Source: Henckelia pumila
Lineage: Eukaryota; Streptophyta; Magnoliopsida; Lamiales; Gesneriaceae
Reading direction: 5' to 3'
Length of the DNA: 64,000 nucleotides
NCBI RefSeq assembly: GCF_033568475.1
Contig: NC_133122.1
Coordinates: 18,284,206-18,348,205 of the forward strand
The notes beneath the pieces are model-generated. The model did not search any database. It worked only from the letters and a program-made list of their open reading frames with translations, and was not told where the DNA came from. A program made the translations under genes and the position numbers. Positions 35,369 through 46,999 of this stretch are shown here, piece by piece (position 1 is the first letter of the stretch; each line of letters starts with the position of its first letter).

Positions 35369-37697
35369 TTAATCTTGCTTGTGATCGTTCATGCCTTCCG
35401 GCTCGTGTGCTGGATCTGAAGGGGCCTGGTTGGGTTCACCGGTAACCTTTTGAACAAAGAAGGGATGGTTATTGACGAGGACAAAGAAAAGGTGAAACTT
35501 AAAGTTACAAGGGACTAAATATGAACCACCTAACAGCAGAAGGAATTAACGATACCCATAGCTAAAAAAAAGAAGTTAATTATCCCAAATTCAGTTAGCT
35601 TGCAGTAGGAAGTGGTACCTGATATGCACATGATGAATAACAAGTATCTAAAATCCTAAATTTATAGTGTTAATTTTCATGCTGGCTGAAGTCCATGATA
35701 TTTGCTGTTCTTTTAAAGTTTTATAAGGACCGTCATCCCGTTGCAAGCATTTGTGTGCTTGTAATTATTTTACGGAAAATTTGTCTTTGAGTTAATTCAA
35801 TTAATATAAAAATTGGCCAACTGTTAACAGAGTAGAGACAATTCGATAATTATTAACATCACCCAAAGGTGAAACATGGATTCGGAGGTAAAATAACAAT
35901 TATCAAAATGCACAGGGATGATAATTCAATCAATTAAAAGCCATACTACCGACCATTACCATGCTTACAGATTATAGATATAGATTATTATAGATTTTAG
36001 ATTTTAACCTGAGAATTCTAAGATTTTGTAATTTAAACTGCTTAAACTAGCCAATGTCAAAAAGCACAGAGAGGTAGGGGAAGCAAATAAAGGATATCTG
36101 AAGTGCTTTGCAATAGCATGGAAAAGGTTTGAGAAACACAGGAAACATATTGCTTTGGAAGTATACTGCTTGCTGAAATTCTTCCAGCACATTTTCCTCA
36201 TCAAAATCCTTTTTAGTCAAACTTTCACACAAGAAAACCAAGTAAATGAATTTAATTATGCAAATTATTCTTTTCAAAAACACGATATGTTTCTTTTGAC
36301 CTTTGTTTAAAGAACTCCAGTAATCTAATTAAACTCAACTATCATCTAGATTCCAGCACCTTGCGACAGTTCCTTAATTCATCAAATCATTTACATTTCT
36401 ACTATAGTAGAGAACTTTTTAATGCAAATGATTACCATAAAGTCTGTCAGAAATTGTAATGCATTCTCGAAAAATTTATATGTTCTTTGTTTCCAAAACT
36501 AGAATTTAAGATTACTTCTGGAGTGAGAGTTGATTAGTTAATACTGCGAATGGGCTAATCACATATAGTTTGAATAAATATCGCTTGCATTTTCAAATCC
36601 ATGCCACCAAACATTTAAAAAATAAAAACTTAACGGACTAAAACATATGTAGACCTCATTTATGACCAGTGCATTTTCTTCATGCAGTCATCACAATTCC
36701 TTCATAACTTGCAAAGGGGTTACCGACTAACGGTAAAGAGGTCAGTCTTCACACTCACTAAAACAATGACACGACACAATCGAATGGAAAAATAACCTCT
36801 CACATTACACCAACTGTAATTTTTTTACTCTGTTAAGGACAAGTGTACATAGAATTTTTCTACACCCGGCTATATCAGATTAAACTACCGCGGATCATTA
36901 GATGGGAAGCCATTGGTTCCAATTATTTAGCCAGCAATCAACCTATGTAGTGATTTCAATTTGTTATAAAAAGCTTCATTCTTTTCAAAACAGCATAACC
37001 TTAGACAACTGGCATACATCACGCATCTAGAAATTTCATAGGCACGTACATTACCAAACCAATATCAGAAAGCATAAACGGTTCGCACATATTTCGACTT
37101 TTGTGCATTATCCTTATCATATTTCAAGGAAATTTTAGCCCCCAAAAAAACTTTTTTTTTTGTATCTGAACAAACTTTTCCAGCCATGGGAATTATCTCA
37201 AATTGAAATTAGTAAATGATATGCTTCATTAATCGCTGGGATACCCAAAAATAACAAAAGCAATACTACGCAAAAAAAGAAAATAAAAATAAAAAAATAA
37301 AAAAATCGAAAGCGATGACTTACTGAATTATTAGCTTTGACGTTAGCAGAAGGCTTAAAAGGGCAAGCAGGGGGAGCCCTCTCCGGCTTCCGATATTCCC
37401 ACCCGAACAATCTATATACCTTCGCCTGAAATAATTGTTCAACAGAAAATCATCATCAAGATACGACTAAAAATCTCTCTATCTCCACAAAAAAAAACCC
37501 CCGCAATCAATTTATTCAGATCTCGGAATCGTACAAACCATGATGTAATCGAACAGGATGGGTAACAAATTGACGATCGGGACGAGAAACAGTGGCAACA
37601 AACACGCCAAACAAACCTGCCAAAATTTTGAAGAAATTATAGGATTAGAAACAATATAATTAAATCCAAACGACGGAGAGATTTGGAAATTCACCAT
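35369..37697 (-). CDS. Conserved small membrane protein (complete, 86 aa)
   Basis: Coding exons on the minus strand: 37697-37695 (ATG only), 37616-37539, 37425-37324, 35446-35369, all bounded by GT-AG, phase 0, TAA stop. The product has one hydrophobic segment at residues 3-25 ([20 protein letters not shown]), then [20 protein letters not shown] and PFKPSA, then a hydrophilic tail rich in Pro/Asp/Glu. I recall this [12 protein letters not shown] pattern from an uncharacterised plant protein family; no function is assigned. Intron 1 (78 nt) is a multiple of three without stops, so its retention would give an N-terminally extended 112-residue protein. An in-frame TGA lies two codons before the ATG. 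The 1.9 kb third intron holds only spurious ORFs. Confidence 0.8.
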
Positions 37698-37800
37698 CTT
37701 TCACTTTTCCGTCGGATGGGTTTGATTCTTTGGGGAAGTCAGCGTGTAGACGACGATGTTCCCGGTGTCGCGACTTTATATGTTCCTTTTGATCAACAGA

Positions 37801-37822
37801 TTGGGCTGGGCTATTCGGCCCA
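37801..37822 (-). promoter_or_regulatory. TGGGCY (site II) cluster upstream of the small membrane protein gene
   Basis: Read on the minus strand, TGGGCCGAATAGCCCAGCCC lies 104-125 bp upstream of the ATG. It has one TGGGCC on that strand and two AGCCCA units (TGGGCT on the other strand). Site II motifs of this type bind TCP factors and are frequent in promoters of plant housekeeping genes. Confidence 0.55.
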
Positions 37823-38424
37823 TCTAAATTTCTATTCGAGATTTTTTGTCGTTTTTTTTTTCCTTTTAAATAGTGAAAATTATTTGGTACACGACTGTTG
37901 AAAAAATATTCAATTGCACACTAATTATTGAAAATGGTTTGATTATATATACGATCAAACACAAAATTCAAAATTTTCATTTACTTAATTTGTTTTAAGT
38001 CCAATATTATTATCGAATTCAACTAAATACATTTTTCATTTTAAAATTATTTTATTGATTAAAATTATAAAAAAATAAATTCAAAATTTTATTATGCTGT
38101 AATAAATAAAAAAATTGTATATCATGCATCCGATATTCAACATGGAATTTGTATATCATAAATGAAAATACACACACATATATCATTTTTAAAAAATCGG
38201 TAGTATGTGGAGATTGAAACATCAACATGACATTACGTTAATATTACTTATTGTTTCGATTTACAAACTTTCTGACAAATTACATGATTTTGTTAAATAT
38301 GTTTTTAATCAAATATATAAATATAAAAAATATTTATTTTTAAATATGTTTAGAAATATAACATAATAAATTATACTTTAGTTCATATATTTTGATTTAT
38401 CGATAAATTGCAACTTTATAAATA
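37823..38424. other. AT-rich intergenic, nothing recognised
   Basis: Upstream flank of the small membrane protein gene; no gene on the other side was found. Confidence 0.35.
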
Positions 38425-38851
38425 CTAGAGACAACACACGCGTTATGTGTGAAATTATATTTTTCCATGAAATATTTTATTTAATCATGATTTATAAATA
38501 TCAATAAAACGTGGAGTAAGGTATTGTATTTTGTAAATAGAGTACTAATTATGTGACAAAATTAGTAAACAATTTATCAAATGCAGTTATTATACTACTC
38601 TTTGTAAATAGAGTATTGTGATTATGTGACAAAATTATGCTTTGGTTTGAAGAAGAAAACCGTTTTCATTTTCTTTTCTCCACTTAATTGACATTTTTTT
38701 GTATTTGTTTTAAAATTTGATGGTTGTCATAAGGCCACTTCTTTCCATTTCTTCACGTAATAAGAAGGTATTATAGAGAATTTTTTTTAAAAAAAAGCCA
38801 CGCTATCTTACCAATTAAAGTGGCGTTCAGATTTAATATAATAGTAAGAGA
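38425..38851 (-). mobile_element. Probable short Helitron on the minus strand, 427 bp
   Basis: Minus-strand 3' end: hairpin at 38435-38451 (CACACATAACGCGTGTG), then TTGTCTCTAG with T following (A at 38424). Minus-strand 5' end: TCTCTTACTATTATATTAA at 38851, preceded by A. The ends resemble the other Helitrons in the window. The 5' boundary is less certain than the 3' one. Confidence 0.52.
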
Positions 38852-39546
38852 TAATATTTTTTATATAATGAGTACATATCTTTATAATAATATATAATTT
38901 AAATATATAATAAATTTATGCTTATAATGTTAATCGATAAAATAGTTTTTAAAATAAAATGTGTATCTATTCAAATTTAACTATAGTATTGAACTTAGAA
39001 TTAATATAAGTAAAATGTAAAATTGACTTTATAATTCGATCAAGTATTAATGAAATTATTTCAATAGTTCATGTCTCAATTTAACATTTTATCAATAGTT
39101 TTTCTATCAAACTAATTTTAATATTTTTAAAAATATTAATTATATTATATATCTTATGCAATTAACATTAAAAGTAAATATCATGTAAGACGAGTATATT
39201 CAATTTATATCTATAAAGAAAATTAATATTTTAGGTTAAATAAACAGAATATTCATCTAAAAAAAATTCACCAACGAGACCGTATCATAATAATTTTATA
39301 TAATATTAATATTTGAATATATCACGGTAGTCATTTAGGTGTTCGTTTTTCTTACATGATGTGTGATGTTTGTTACATAGTTTTAATTTATTAGTTTTAA
39401 AAAAATATTCTTTAAAAATAATTAAATCATGTGAGTACGTGAAACCATGTTTTTGAAGCTTAAATGAAAGTTAAAATTGTATTCCTATCTATACATACAA
39501 TATTTTAAACAGAAACTCATTTGTGACGATTTCACATATAAATTTG

Positions 39547-39587
<41 letters not shown>

Positions 39588-39950
39588 TATTTAACTTGAC
39601 TTATAAAAATATAAATATATAATATTTTATGTTAAAAATATTATTTGATATTAAAAATTTGAGGGGGACTGACTCGTCTTATATTGATATAGACCGCGAA
39701 TGCGTTTTATATGAGACATACTCGTATATTAATAAAATTATTTTGAGTTAATATAAACTCTTTAATTCATTGTATCATCGGTAAATTAACATAAAAATTA
39801 ATTAGCACAAACTACAATTGTATTCTTATGTATCAATAAGTTAAAAAAATTCAGAAAAATTAACTTATCTGTAAGCATGTGTATACTTATAATGTATATT
39901 TTATATGTTTTTTTAAGCAAACACAATCAAATTACTATATTAAAATGATC
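38852..39950. other. AT-rich intergenic with one compound microsatellite
   Basis: Only the CA/TA microsatellite at 39547-39587 is distinct. No gene was recognised. Confidence 0.35.
39547..39587. repeat. Compound CA/TA microsatellite
   Basis: About ten CA units followed directly by about ten TA units. Confidence 0.95.
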
Positions 39951-39954
39951 AAAA

Positions 39955-40185
39955 CGATCACAAACGAATGAGAGAAGGATCACCACATAAGTTGGTGCCT
40001 CGACCCATAAACTAGAGTTAGAACAACAATGTGCATTCCTAGCAACAACATGAGCAATTTCATTAGCTTTTCATGGCACAAACCGCATTATAAACTCACG
40101 ATATGCATTAATGATATTGACATTGAAACACAATAAAAGCGAATTCAGACAAATCATTTATTGAAGATCCCAACGCATCAATCAC
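39955..40185 (-). pseudogene. LINE (non-LTR) RNase H-like tail fragment
   Basis: Minus-strand frame near 40000-40100 reads FVP-stop-KANEIAHVVARNA, then WVEAPTYVV, which fits the C-terminal RNase H-like domain of plant non-LTR elements (F..V.R.AN..AH.LAR.A......W...P). A stop replaces the residue before KAN, and the upstream part is frameshifted. Only this last domain is present, as expected of a decayed fragment. Confidence 0.5.
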
Positions 40186-40472
40186 AATATTTTATATGTT
40201 TTTTAAATTACCAAATAATATTATTTCACACTTATCTAATACAAAATTTTAATATTTAACTCATCTTTCGCCTAAAAAAGTTTATATACATATATGCATG
40301 TATATTAAAGGTGTAAAAAATGAACTCAAATTGTCAATCCGATACAACTCAATCAAAAATATTGAGTTTGGGTCAGATCGCGTTAGACCGAAAGCTGACC
40401 CGATATGACTTTAAAGATTAATCGGGTTTGGAACAAGTTCGATTGAATTAATTTTTTTAATTATTTTTATAT

Positions 40473-40747
40473 TGTTGTGAAAAAGTAAAAATTTACGATA
40501 AAAATTAAATACTTCAAAACTCAAAATATATCAAACTCTACACTTTATAATATTTTTCTCTCAACTCAATTGTGTTTTTCATCACAAATGAAGACCTATT
40601 TATAGATCCATATTTGAGATTAGTCCAAAAATTAATACATCATTATCTACATCATCACACACTAATTTATCATATTTTACAACTCAATATTCAATATTCA
40701 ACATTCAATATTTAATATTCAACATAATAATAATATATTTTTCAACA
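40473..40747 (-). repeat. 3' LTR of the minus-strand copia
   Basis: 275 bp, bounded by TGTTGTGAAA and TTTTTCAACA on the plus strand. The internal side carries the purine tract (minus strand). Confidence 0.92.
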
Positions 40748-41053
40748 CTCCCCCTTGTGATGATGATAGTGATATGATGACTGTATTCATTACGTGTTTT
40801 ATACTGCCTCGTTAAAAACCTTACTAGGAAAAACCCAGTGGGATAAAAACCATAGTAAGAAAAAAAGAGTGCAGCCACGTAAACTCTCCCTCATGTTAAC
40901 ATGAGTGATTCTTCACATATTCCGTAGATTGTGCATCCCAATTTTGTATATATGCTTTTTAAATATCGTCGTGGGAAGTGCCTTTGTGAAGAGATCTGAT
41001 GAGTTTTCACTTGATTGAATTTAACAGATATCAATATCTTTATTCTTCTCAAG

Positions 41054-42559
41054 CTATTGAGTGTAGGAAAATAATTTTGGGGGGATATGTTTGGTTCTGT
41101 CACTTTTGATGTATCCTTCTTTCATTTGAGCAATACATGCAGCATTATCTTCATATAGTGTCACAGGCTTCTTGTCTACTGTCAATCCACACGATATTTG
41201 AATATGTTTGGTCATTGACTTTAACCATACACATTCACGACTTGCTACATGTAATGCAATAATCTCGGCGTGATTTGATGAAGTTGTTACGAGTGTTTGT
41301 TTCTGTGAACGCCAGGAAATTGCGGTGCCTCCACGAGTAAATACATATACGGTTTGGGAACGTGCCTTATGTGGATCAGATAAATATCCAGCATCAGCAT
41401 AACCAATGATACTTTGATTGGTGTTTTTTGAGTACAAAAATACCAAATCTGTCGTTCCTCGTAGATAACGGAATATATGTTTAATTCCGTTCCAGTGCCT
41501 ATTTGTTGGATATGAACTGAATCTTGCCAATAAATTTACAGCAAAAGATATATCAGGTCTAGTGCAATTTGCAAGATACATAAGGGCACCAATGACACTT
41601 AGATATGGTACTTCTGAACCAAGAATAACTTCATCATCTTCACATGGACGAAATGGATCCTTTTCTATGTTTAATGATCTTACAACCATTGGAGTACTTA
41701 ATGGATTTGATTTATCCATATTAAAACGTTTAAGGATCTTTTCTGTATAATTTGCATGGTGAACAAAAAATCCACATTCCTTTTGTTCGATTTGCAAACC
41801 CAGACAATACTTGGTTTTTCCAAGATCCTTCATTTCGAATTCTTCCTTTAAGTACATCATAACTTCTTGAATTTCTTTATTCGTTCCAATGATGTTTAAA
41901 TCATCAACATATACAGCAATAATTATACATCCGGATGTTGTTTTCTTGATGAAAACACAAGGACATATTGGATCATTTACATATCCCTTTTTCATCAAGT
42001 GCTCACTTAGCCGATTAAACCACATTCGGCCGGATTGATTTAACCCATATAATGATCTTTGCAATTTTACAGAATAAAATTCTCTGGGTTTTGAACTTTG
42101 TGCTTCAGGCATCTTTAATCCTTCAGGGATTTTCATGTATATATCACTATCAAGTGATCCGTATAAGTAAGCTGTAACAATATCCATAAGACACATTTCC
42201 AAATTTTCAGACACTGCCAAACTAATCAAATATCGAAACATAATTGCATCCATAACAGGAGAATACGTTTCTTCATAATCAATTTCAGGTCTTTGAGAAA
42301 AACCTTGTGCAACAAGTCTAGCTTTATATCTGACTATTTCATTTTTCTCATTTTGCTTTCGAATAAAAATCCATTTGTATCCAACAGGTTTTACACCTTC
42401 AGGTGTGAGGACTATAGGTCCAAAAACATTACGTTTATTCAGCGAATCCAATTCAACCTGGATGACATCTTTCCATTTGGCCCAATCATGACGAGTTTTA
42501 CATTCACCAAAAGATTTTGGTTCATGATCCTCATTTTCATTTATGATGTCACAAACCAC
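41054..42559 (-). pseudogene. copia reverse transcriptase and RNase H
   Basis: 501 open codons: YKWIFIRKQNE and [12 protein letters not shown] (RT start), MDIVTAYLYGSLDSDIY, YVDD at about residue 220 (AVYVDDLNIIGTN), then RNase H motifs ADAGYLSD, SNHAEIIAL, YEDNAACIAQ. The frame ends in a shifted tail after RTKHIPPK; the remaining pol C-terminus continues in another frame through about 40890. The ORF opens at 42559 after stops that cut it from the integrase region, so no continuous polyprotein is made. Confidence 0.85.
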
Positions 42560-42738
42560 ATTATAAGAAAATATCTAATCAATATCTTCTATGTCTTTTC
42601 GGTTCCATATTTTTCCAGTATTAATATAATTGATAGAGATTTCACGATTCTCGTCAGTTTGTGATTCTGACAGAATATTTTCATCATCATGTGTTTCTTC
42701 TGGAACATCATTTTCTATTTATTGATCATCGTGCTTCT

Positions 42739-44457
42739 TTATGCCTTTTTTTTCCGAGGATTTTTATCCTTGGAACCGACTGGCCTTCCACGCTTCAAGC
42801 GTTTTATGACATCATGAGTGTCTTTAATTTGTTTCTTTGGAATTTCAATTCGAGCAGATGCATTTACATCATGTATATATGATTTTGTTATCCCTTTTGT
42901 GTCTGCAAATGCATATGACATTTGATTTGCAATTTTTTGCAAGTGCACAATTTGTTGTACATCTTTCTCACATTGTTTGGTCATTGGATCCAAATATAAC
43001 AATGATGGTACATACCATGTGATTTCTTTTTCGATGTGTTTCTTTTCTCCCCCTAACACTGGGAAGATTTCTTCATTAAAATGACAATCAGCAAAGCGTG
43101 CTGTAAACATATCGCCTGTCTGAGGCTCAAGATATCGAATGATTGATGGACAATCATAACCGATATAAATACCAATTTTTATTTGAGGACCCATTTTTTA
43201 TCGTTGAGGTGGTGCAATAGGCACATACACCATACATCCAAAAATTCTCAGATGATAAATATTTGGTTCTTTACCAAATGCAAGCTGCAATGGGGAGAAT
43301 TTATAATATGCACTTGGTCTGATGTGAATTAATGCCGCAGCATGTAAAATTGCATGTCCCCATATAGAAATAGGGAGTTTTGTTCTCATAATCATTGGTC
43401 TAGCAATCATTTGTAGACGTTTAATCAATGATTCAGCTAATCCATTCTGTGTATGAACATGAGCAACAAGATGTTCAACAGTAATTCCCATTGACATACA
43501 ATAATCATTGAAAGTTTGGGAAGTAAATTCTCCAGCATTATCAATTCTTATTTTCTTGATTGTATAATCAGAAAATTGATTCCGCAATTTTATTATTTGA
43601 GCCATTAATCTTGCAAATGCCACATTTCGAGTTGACAATAAGCATACATGTGACCATCTGCTAGAAGCATTGATCAATACCATAAAATATCGAAATGGTC
43701 TACATGGTGGATGAATTGGCTCACAAATATCACCCTGAATGCGTTCAAGAAATATGAGTGATTCTGTTTGGATTTTAGCTGGCGATGGTCTTATAATAAG
43801 TTTTCCAAGAGAACATGCTTTACATTGAAACTTATTATTCTGAAAGATCTTCTGGTCTTTCAACGGATGACCATGCGTATTTTCAATAATTTTTCGCATC
43901 ATTATTGAACCAGGATGTCCCAATCGATCATGTCAATTGGTTAATATTGAAGAACTATTAACCACCATATTTGATTCGATTGACCTTATATGTGTATAAT
44001 GCAATCCAGTAGGGAGCATTGATAATTTTTCAACCACATATTTCTTTCCTGATTTATATGTGGTAAGACATATATATTTCTGATTTCCATCAGTTATCGT
44101 CTCAGTATCATACCCATGAGAATATATGTCATTAAAACTCAACAAATTTCTTTTTGATCCTGGTGAATATAAAGCATCATTTATTAAAAATTTTGTACTA
44201 TTAGGTAACAAAAAATTTGCTTTTCCACAACCTTCAATCAAGTCTACAGGACCTGATATTGTATTCACCATTATTTTTGTTGGTTTTATATCCAAGAAAT
44301 ATCTTTCATCTCGCAGAATAGTGTGCGTTGTACCACTATCCGGTATACAAATTTCTATGATATTATTTCCATGTTTGCTCATAGCATTTTCCATATCAAA
44401 CTTCACAAAAATGCAATAAAGAAAAATTAAGTACAATACAAATGCAAAATATAACAT
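42739..44457 (-). pseudogene. copia protease and integrase, broken
   Basis: Three consecutive frames: 44457-43933 with the protease site (IPDSGTTHTIL) and the start of the integrase spacer; 43923-43198 with the zinc region (MGHPG...CKACSLGK), IQGDICEPI, RIDNAGEF and QNGLAESLIKR of the DDE core; and 43194-42739 with the integrase C-terminal region. Single stops or frameshifts at about 43930 and 43196 separate them. Confidence 0.8.
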
Positions 44458-44519
44458 GCTTTATAATACAAGAATGTATGAAAAATACAAATTTGTTACA
44501 ATCTAGTTCCACCAATCTT

Positions 44520-45560
44520 TTAATCAATGTCTTCGAAATCATTCAAAAAATCTGCAGCATTGAAACTAGTTGAACCAATTAAATGATCACTATCTTCAAC
44601 AAAATTGGTCTCTTTTCCTTTTCCCTTTGTCGATTCTTTATAGAGCTTACATAGGTGCTCAGGGGTTCGACAAATATGTGACCAATGTCCTGGAGTGCCA
44701 CATCTATAACAAACACTCTCAGATCTTTTTGAGTGATTTTCATTTTTACTCGTATTTTCATGCTGCCTTTTAGGTGGGTGGTTCGTGACGTTCTTTTGAG
44801 ATGAGTTATTGAAATAACTATCTCGATTATTTTCATATCCACGGCCACGACCACGACCGCGATAATTTTTACGTCCACGTCCACGCCCACTTCCTCGACC
44901 TCGTCCACGACCAAAATCTGGTCTATGCCTTTGATTTTGGTTTTCATTTTTTATTACGACATTTTCTTCAGGAAATGCCGTTGATCCAGTGGGTCGGGAT
45001 TGATGATTTCTTATTAACAATTCGTTGTTTTTTTCCGCCACAAGAAGACATGCAATGAGTTCAGAATATCTTGTAAAACCACGCACTCTATATTGTTGCT
45101 GTAGAGTTATATTTGATGCGTGAAAAGTGAAAAACGTTTTCTTAAGCATTTCCATCTCTGTGACTTCAAGTCCACAGAATTTTAATTGCGAGACTATTCG
45201 ATACATCGCAGAATTATAATCACTGACTTTTTTAAAGTCTTGGAATCTCAACGTATTCCATTCATCACGTGCGGTCGGAAGTATCACTTCCTTTATATGC
45301 TCAAATCTTTCTTTCAACCCTTTCCATAAAATCATTGGGTCTTTTTCTGTGAGATACTCACATTTCAACCGTTCATCAAGATGTCGGCGTAAGAAAATCA
45401 TTGTCTTTGCTTTATCTTGTGAGGTTGATATATTAATTTTTTTAATGGTATTACTTAGACCCAATGACTCAAGATGCATCTCTACATCGAGAGTCCATGG
45501 CATATAATTCTTTCCAGTGATATCGAGCGCCACGAATTCAATCTTTGCCAAATTTGACAT
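44520..45560 (-). CDS. copia Gag (intact, about 346 aa)
   Basis: The ORF is open from 45587; I favour the ATG at 45560 (MSNLAKIEF) as start because gag similarity begins there. It contains the UBN2-like gag core (residues about 10-190), an RGRGRG-rich basic block (about 215-245), and a CCHC knuckle CYRCGTPGHWSHIC at about 285-298. The tail is acidic. It is the only uninterrupted gene in this element. Confidence 0.82.
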   Translation of the reverse strand: MSNLAKIEFVALDITGKNYMPWTLDVEMHLESLGLSNTIKKINISTSQDKAKTMIFLRRHLDERLKCEYLTEKDPMILWKGLKERFEHIKEVILPTARDEWNTLRFQDFKKVSDYNSAMYRIVSQLKFCGLEVTEMEMLKKTFFTFHASNITLQQQYRVRGFTRYSELIACLLVAEKNNELLIRNHQSRPTGSTAFPEENVVIKNENQNQRHRPDFGRGRGRGSGRGRGRKNYRGRGRGRGYENNRDSYFNNSSQKNVTNHPPKRQHENTSKNENHSKRSESVCYRCGTPGHWSHICRTPEHLCKLYKESTKGKGKETNFVEDSDHLIGSTSFNAADFLNDFEDID

Positions 45561-45980
45561 GGTGGTACTAGAAAAATAACAATGCATTTTATTAGTTAAT
45601 TTTCATTAATATGACAATACAAAATAATGGAAGAACGAAGATTACAAGTGCGTGTACAAATAGAGAAAAAGTATGTGGTGGAAAATTGCTGGTGAGTACA
45701 AGACTCGTGAGCATGATGATCATAATCGTTATGAAAAATAGCCTTATAAATGTCATCATCTTCATCGTCGAAAAATCGAGGAGAAATTATTTTGAGAGAA
45801 AGAATGAATTTTGGTGTGATTGAAAATGAGTTTGAGTGAACATATTTATAGGCAAAAAACTAGCCGTTTTGTTACCGTTTGTGACCGTTGGGGGTAAGAA
45901 AAAATCGAGTATGTGATAAATAAAAATTCGTGATAATCATGTGATGCATATAATGATAATCATAATTAAATAATTATGTA

Positions 45981-46180
45981 TATCATATCACATTATTATA
46001 AGATCGGTGTCGTAGATAGTCTTTTATATAATATTGTGAAATTATACCAATATAGTTAGTATAAAGTCAGGTATAGTATATCATATCACATTATTATAAG
46101 ATCGGTGTCGTAGACAACCTTTTATATAATAACATGAAATTATACAAATATGATTATATTGTTTAAGAACCTTAGAGACT
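45981..46180. repeat. Direct duplication in the copia leader
   Basis: The sequence around ATATCACATTATTATAAGAT and GGTGTCGTAGA occurs twice about 98 bp apart (45981 and 46079), between the 5' LTR and gag. Confidence 0.75.
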
Positions 46181-46409
46181 TTTATACTTGTCGTATCCCT
46201 TACCGGGAGTGTGGGATGTCGTCTTAACATCCCCCAGGATTTATAACAAGTTTTGAAAAAAACTTATTTTTTTTTCATAACATGATATTATATATTAATA
46301 TATACACAATAAAAATATATAAACAATAAAATAAAAATTCTTACTTGTTGAATATTTTTGATTTCTTCTTGTATTTTGGAGCGTCGAAAATTATAGAGAA
46401 CCTTCGAAC

Positions 46410-46425
46410 GATCGTGCTGATAACG
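46410..46425 (-). other. Primer-binding-site region of the minus-strand copia
   Basis: Minus strand, directly after the 5' LTR: CGTTATCAGCACGATC. The TATCAG core resembles the initiator-Met site but the following bases differ, so a different tRNA or a diverged site is possible. Confidence 0.5.
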
Positions 46426-46700
46426 TGTTGTGAAAAAATAAAAATTTACGGTAAAAAGTAAATACTCCAAAACTCAAAATATATCAAACTTTACACTTTA
46501 TAATATTTTTCTCTCAACTCAATTGTGTTTTTCATCATAAATGAAGACCTATTTATAGATCCACATTTGAGATTAGTTCAAAAATTAATACATCATTATC
46601 TACATCATCATACACTAATTTTTCACATTTTACAACTTAATATTCAATATTCAACATTCAATATTCAATATTCAACATAATAATAATATATTTTTTAACA
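46426..46700 (-). repeat. 5' LTR of the minus-strand copia
   Basis: 275 bp, about 95 percent identical to the other LTR, with differences mostly transitions. A TATA-like CTATAAATAGG on the minus strand at about 46549-46560 is the probable core promoter. Confidence 0.92.
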
Positions 46701-46999
46701 TATATATAGTTTTAAAAAATTTATTACATTTATATATCGTATGTTTGAACAAAATTGATTGTAGATTGATGCAAAATATTTTCACAACTTAATATTTATT
46801 TGTAAATTTGTGATTTTTAAATTTTTTTCGACTTTCAAATTTAAAATTATGTATAAGCGAGATTTTTCTTATTATAAGTTTAAAGTAAAATATAACTATT
46901 ATTATTCTATGTTTCGAAATTTTATTAATTATTTCATTAAATAAATTCGGATTGATTCGAAGTAATTGAATTAAATGGGTTCCGATTCAGGTTTGGGCT

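Larger units (their letters stand above)
40473..46700 (-). mobile_element. Ty1/copia retrotransposon, full-length but decayed
   Basis: LTRs of 275 bp at 40473-40747 and 46426-46700, target duplication TATAT (40468-40472, 46701-46705), polypurine tract CACAAGGGGGAG (minus strand, 40748-40759) and a primer-site region at 46410-46425. The gene order on the minus strand is Gag, protease, integrase, RT, RNase H. Gag is intact but pol is broken into several frames. I count about 14 substitutions between the two LTRs (about 5 percent), so it is much older than the other two retrotransposons. The lineage was not assigned. Confidence 0.9.
40305..46999. mobile_element. MITE-like element copy B, split by the minus-strand copia
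   Basis: 40305-40472 and 46701-46999 together resemble copy A at 21125-21685 in the same order: a GACCGAAAGCTGACCCGAT block, AATCGGGTT, an AT-rich core with TATCGTATGTTTGAA, and a GGGTTCCGATTCAGG-like end. The copia element inserted at the TATAT target in the core. The outer ends are degenerate. Confidence 0.45.

Noticed and set aside
36004..36283. Two overlapping minus-strand ORFs of 66-78 codons
   Set aside because: They lie in the 1.9-kb third intron of the small membrane protein gene, with no recognisable domain and AT-driven composition.
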